From: Clostridia bacterium
GTDB lineage: Bacteria; Bacillota; Clostridia; Oscillospirales; QAMX01
DNA: 9,286 nt
Direction: 5' to 3'
Assembly (NCBI GenBank): GCA_017547975.1
Contig: JAFYNU010000457.1
Location: 1-9,286 of the forward strand
Both the position numbers and the translations under genes were made by a program. The notes below the pieces were generated by a model, which saw only the letters and a program-made list of their open reading frames with translations, was not told the DNA's origin and searched no databases. Shown here one piece after another: positions 7,120-9,286 of this stretch (positions within the stretch are counted from its first letter, which is position 1; each line of letters starts with the position of its first letter).

Positions 7120-8261
7120 CAGTCGGAGATGCTGTTCTCAATCAGTTTGAACAGACCAAGAAAGAAGAAGTCGTAGCCGAGGGCAAGAAGCTGAAGGTTG
7201 GTATCATTGGTACCGGTTGGATCGCTGAAAGCCACATTCAGAGCTACAAGAGAATGCCGGACGTGGAAATCGTTGCCGGTGCCGACCTGATCCCCGGTAA
7301 GGCAGAAGCCTTCTTCAAAGAATGGGGTGTTGAGGGTGTACGTTGCTACCCCGATCATCTTTCCATGCTGGAAAATGAAGAGCTGGATGCCGTCAGCGTT
7401 TGCACCTACAACATGACCCACGCTGTCTGCACCATCGATGCACTGGAAAGAGGCGTTAACGTCCTTCTGGAAAAGCCCATGTGCGTCACCACCGAAGAAG
7501 CTGTTGAAATCATCCGTGCCGAAAAGAAGAGCGGCAAGGTTCTTTCCATCGGCTTCCAGCCCCGTTTTGACCCGAATATGCAGCAGATCAAGAAGATCGT
7601 CGAAGCCGGCGTTCTTGGCGAGATCTACTACATCCAGACCGGCGGCGGCCGCCGTCGCGGTATCCCCAACTCCACCTTCATCGAAAAGAAGACCGCCGGT
7701 ATCGGCGCTCTGGGCGACATCGGTTGCTATTCCCTGGACATGGTCCTGAATGCCATCGGTTATCCCAAGCCCCTCACCGTCACCGGTTACACCTCCGACT
7801 TCTTCGGCAAGTCGCTGGAATACTCTCTGCCCGAAAACGCCAACCGCTTCAACGTAGATGACTTTGCCGCGGCTTTCGTCCGTCTGGAAGGCGACATCAT
7901 TCTGGACTTCCGGGTAGCCTGGGCTATGCACGTTGACACTCCGGGTGACACCATCATCTTCGGTAAGAAGGCTGCTCTGCGCATTCCTTCCACCGACTGC
8001 TGGAACGGCTCGGTTGGCGGCCCCATGACCATCTACCACGACGTGGCCGGTCAGCGGGTGGAAACCGTCCTGCCCATCATCGAAAACAAGGGCATGGGTC
8101 TCTTCGACCGCAAGATCCGCTCCTTCCTGGATGCCATCAAGAACGGCACCGCCGCCCCGGTACCTTCTTCCCAGATTCTGTACAATCAGGCCATCATCGA
8201 CCACATTGTCAAGTCTGCCGCCATCAAGAAGGAAGTCGAAGTCGAAATCCCCGAAATCTGA
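7116..8261 (+). CDS. Gfo/Idh/MocA family NAD(P)-dependent oxidoreductase
   Basis: A 381-residue cytoplasmic dehydrogenase of the Gfo/Idh/MocA family, whose members oxidise or reduce sugars, inositols and related polyols or their derivatives using NAD(P). The Rossmann fold begins at about residue 27 with the dinucleotide-binding GIIGTGWIA (29-37). The family EKP motif, whose lysine is catalytic, is at 119-121. The second family motif reads GDIGCYSLD (200-208), with Tyr205 at the position that is often His; a tyrosine at this place is the arrangement known in glucose-fructose oxidoreductase. Before the Rossmann fold is a charged extension of about 25 residues. The start is well supported by AAGGAG 9 bases upstream and by the sigma-A promoter. 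It is a single-gene unit ended by a strong terminator. The substrate cannot be inferred, and the neighbouring lipoprotein gene has its own promoter. Confidence 0.93.
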   Translation: MAVGDAVLNQFEQTKKEEVVAEGKKLKVGIIGTGWIAESHIQSYKRMPDVEIVAGADLIPGKAEAFFKEWGVEGVRCYPDHLSMLENEELDAVSVCTYNMTHAVCTIDALERGVNVLLEKPMCVTTEEAVEIIRAEKKSGKVLSIGFQPRFDPNMQQIKKIVEAGVLGEIYYIQTGGGRRRGIPNSTFIEKKTAGIGALGDIGCYSLDMVLNAIGYPKPLTVTGYTSDFFGKSLEYSLPENANRFNVDDFAAAFVRLEGDIILDFRVAWAMHVDTPGDTIIFGKKAALRIPSTDCWNGSVGGPMTIYHDVAGQRVETVLPIIENKGMGLFDRKIRSFLDAIKNGTAAPVPSSQILYNQAIIDHIVKSAAIKKEVEVEIPEI

Positions 8262-8278
8262 TCAAACCTCTGATTTCA

Positions 8279-8311
8279 AACCGGTACGTCCTGGGATGTA
8301 CCGGTTTTTTT
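8279..8311 (+). terminator. Intrinsic terminator after the oxidoreductase gene
   Basis: AACCGGTAC (8279-8287) pairs perfectly with GTACCGGTT (8298-8306). The stem can extend by three further pairs (one G-T) to leave a CTGG tetraloop, and a run of seven T follows at 8305-8311. It begins 17 bases after the stop codon. This is a textbook rho-independent terminator and separates the oxidoreductase from the substrate-binding protein gene. Confidence 0.93.
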
Positions 8312-8372
8312 GGTGGGGATATATAAATAGTAGATAAAATGGAGAAGCGGAAGCTCGAAATCATTGGTTGTA

Positions 8373-8400
8373 TTGCCTATATACTTTAGTGCGATAAAAT
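8373..8400 (+). promoter_or_regulatory. Probable promoter of the substrate-binding protein gene
   Basis: TTGCCT (8373-8378) and TAAAAT (8395-8400) are spaced by 16 bases in an AT-rich stretch between the terminator and the lipoprotein gene. Transcription would begin near 8407, giving a leader of about 50 bases. The -35 is imperfect, and other AT-rich hexamers nearby could serve as the -10, so the exact elements are tentative. That a promoter exists here is well supported by the preceding terminator. Confidence 0.45.
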
Positions 8401-8421
8401 GATAATATATTAAAGCAACAA

Positions 8422-8434
8422 GGGGAAAAACCCC
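8422..8434 (+). other. Small leader hairpin GGGG-A5-CCCC
   Basis: Four G, five A and four C form a perfect 4-bp stem with a 5-base loop in the predicted 5' leader, 24 bases before the start codon and just upstream of the AAAGGA ribosome binding site at 8443-8448. It does not cover that site. It could stabilise the mRNA 5' end, or be chance. Confidence 0.35.
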
Positions 8435-8458
8435 AATGAGAGAAAGGAAAACTCCACT

Positions 8459-9241
8459 ATGAAAAAGATTTTTGCACTGCTCCTGGTCGCCATGATGATG
8501 GTTTGCGTATTCGCAAGCTGTGGCGAAGCCGCAAGCGACGCCGAAGGCGATCTTGCTTACATCGAAGAAAAAGGCAAGCTGGTTGTGGGCATCACCTCCT
8601 ACGAACCCATGAACTATCAGGACGAAAACGGTGAATGGACCGGTTTCGATACCGAATTTGCCCTGGCTGTTGGCGAAAAGCTCGACCTTGACATTGAATT
8701 CAAGGAAATCGAATGGGACAACAAGTGGCAGGAACTGGAATCCAAGAAGATTGACTGTGTCTGGAACGGCATGACCATCACCGAAGAAGCCAAGGCCAAT
8801 GCTTCGGTTACCGATGCTTACGTCATCAATGCCCAGGTTATCGTCTGCAAGGCCGAAGCCGCCGGCGAACTGGTTGACGCCGCCGCCCTGGCTGGCAAGA
8901 CGGTTGCCGCCGAAGTTTCCTCCGCCGGTTACCAGGTCGGTACCGATGCGGGTCTGGAAATCGTGGAATACGGCACCCAGGCTGATGCGGTTATGGCTGT
9001 GGAAAGCGGCAAGGCTGACGCCTGCATCATCGACATTACCATGGCCAACGCCATGACCGGTGAAGGCACCAGCTATCCCAACCTGACCTATACCGGCAGC
9101 ATGTCGGAAGAAGAATACGGCATTGCCTGCCGCAAGGATTCCGATCTGACCGCCAAGATCAACGACCTGATGGACGAACTGATCGCCGATGGCACCCTGA
9201 CCGATCTGGCCGCCAAGTACGAACTGACCCTGGCCGAATAA
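8459..9241 (+). CDS. ABC transporter substrate-binding lipoprotein, family 3 (amino-acid type)
   Basis: A 260-residue extracytoplasmic solute-binding protein of the SBP_bac_3 family, which delivers polar amino acids and similar compounds to ABC importers. The N-terminus is a lipoprotein signal peptide: MKK, a hydrophobic core, then FASC with Cys21 as the lipid attachment site (Phe rather than the usual Leu at -3). The mature protein shows lobe 1 (LVVGITSYEPMNYQDENG, then GFDTEFALAVGEKL at 62-75), the WNGMTITEE crossover region at 102-110 and lobe 2 with ADACIID at 186-192. Asp192 is where the family's amino-group-binding aspartate sits. The arginine that usually follows the T-x-E stretch and grips the ligand carboxylate is Ala111 here, so the ligand is uncertain. 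The protein is Ala/Asp/Glu-rich. The ATG is preceded by AAAGGA 10 bases upstream. No terminator is seen in the remaining 45 bases, so permease and ATPase genes may follow beyond the edge. Confidence 0.92.
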   Translation: MKKIFALLLVAMMMVCVFASCGEAASDAEGDLAYIEEKGKLVVGITSYEPMNYQDENGEWTGFDTEFALAVGEKLDLDIEFKEIEWDNKWQELESKKIDCVWNGMTITEEAKANASVTDAYVINAQVIVCKAEAAGELVDAAALAGKTVAAEVSSAGYQVGTDAGLEIVEYGTQADAVMAVESGKADACIIDITMANAMTGEGTSYPNLTYTGSMSEEEYGIACRKDSDLTAKINDLMDELIADGTLTDLAAKYELTLAE

Positions 9242-9286
9242 ATCGGTATTCCCCTCTGAATCAAGAAAATACATACCATATGGCAG

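Noticed and set aside
6762..8204. Upstream extension of the yqfD frame to give an 882-residue product
   Set aside because: The extra part is the antisense of the oxidoreductase and its promoter region. YqfD of normal length starts at 6761 with a proper ribosome binding site and an ATGA overlap.
8276..9274. Minus-strand 332-codon frame opposite the lipoprotein gene
   Set aside because: It is Gly/Phe/His-rich antisense shadow; the plus strand has a signal peptide, a lipobox and a family fold.

Overview
The window comes from a Gram-positive, endospore-lineage bacterium, most likely an anaerobic Clostridia member of the Oscillospiraceae/Ruminococcaceae type. This is inferred from the sporulation pair yqfC-yqfD placed ahead of phoH-ybeY-era-recO, the clostridial style of the substrate-binding lipoprotein, strong Shine-Dalgarno sites and a moderately GC-rich composition. 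No rRNA, tRNA, CRISPR array, insertion sequence or prophage gene is visible.

Positions 7012 down to 1 (minus strand) hold a tightly packed eight-gene block transcribed leftward: yqfC, yqfD, phoH, ybeY, a GNAT acetyltransferase, era, recO and mutS2. mutS2 runs off the left edge and lacks its C-terminus here. Most junctions are overlaps or gaps of a few bases, so this is almost certainly one operon with translational coupling. It combines sporulation membrane/coat-associated proteins (YqfC, YqfD), ribosome and 16S rRNA maturation (YbeY, Era, probably PhoH) and DNA repair/recombination or ribosome rescue (RecO, MutS2). Compared with the Bacillus order (yqfC-yqfD-phoH-pgpH-ybeY-dgkA-cdd-era-recO), pgpH, dgkA and cdd are missing and a GNAT gene sits where dgkA-cdd would be.

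Positions 7013-7115 are a divergent control region. It contains a near-consensus vegetative promoter facing right and a weak sigma-E-like match facing left.

Positions 7116-9241 (plus strand) hold two separately transcribed genes: a Gfo/Idh/MocA-family NAD(P)-dependent oxidoreductase, closed by a strong intrinsic terminator, and a family-3 (amino-acid type) ABC-transporter substrate-binding lipoprotein with its own leader. Both have good ribosome binding sites and favour CGC/CGT arginine codons, as expected for well-expressed genes. No transporter permease or ATPase is present before the right edge.

Most of the window is conserved housekeeping DNA. I see no convincing undescribed system. The observation most worth a second look is the PhoH Walker A motif, where the catalytic lysine is replaced by glutamate in an otherwise intact protein.
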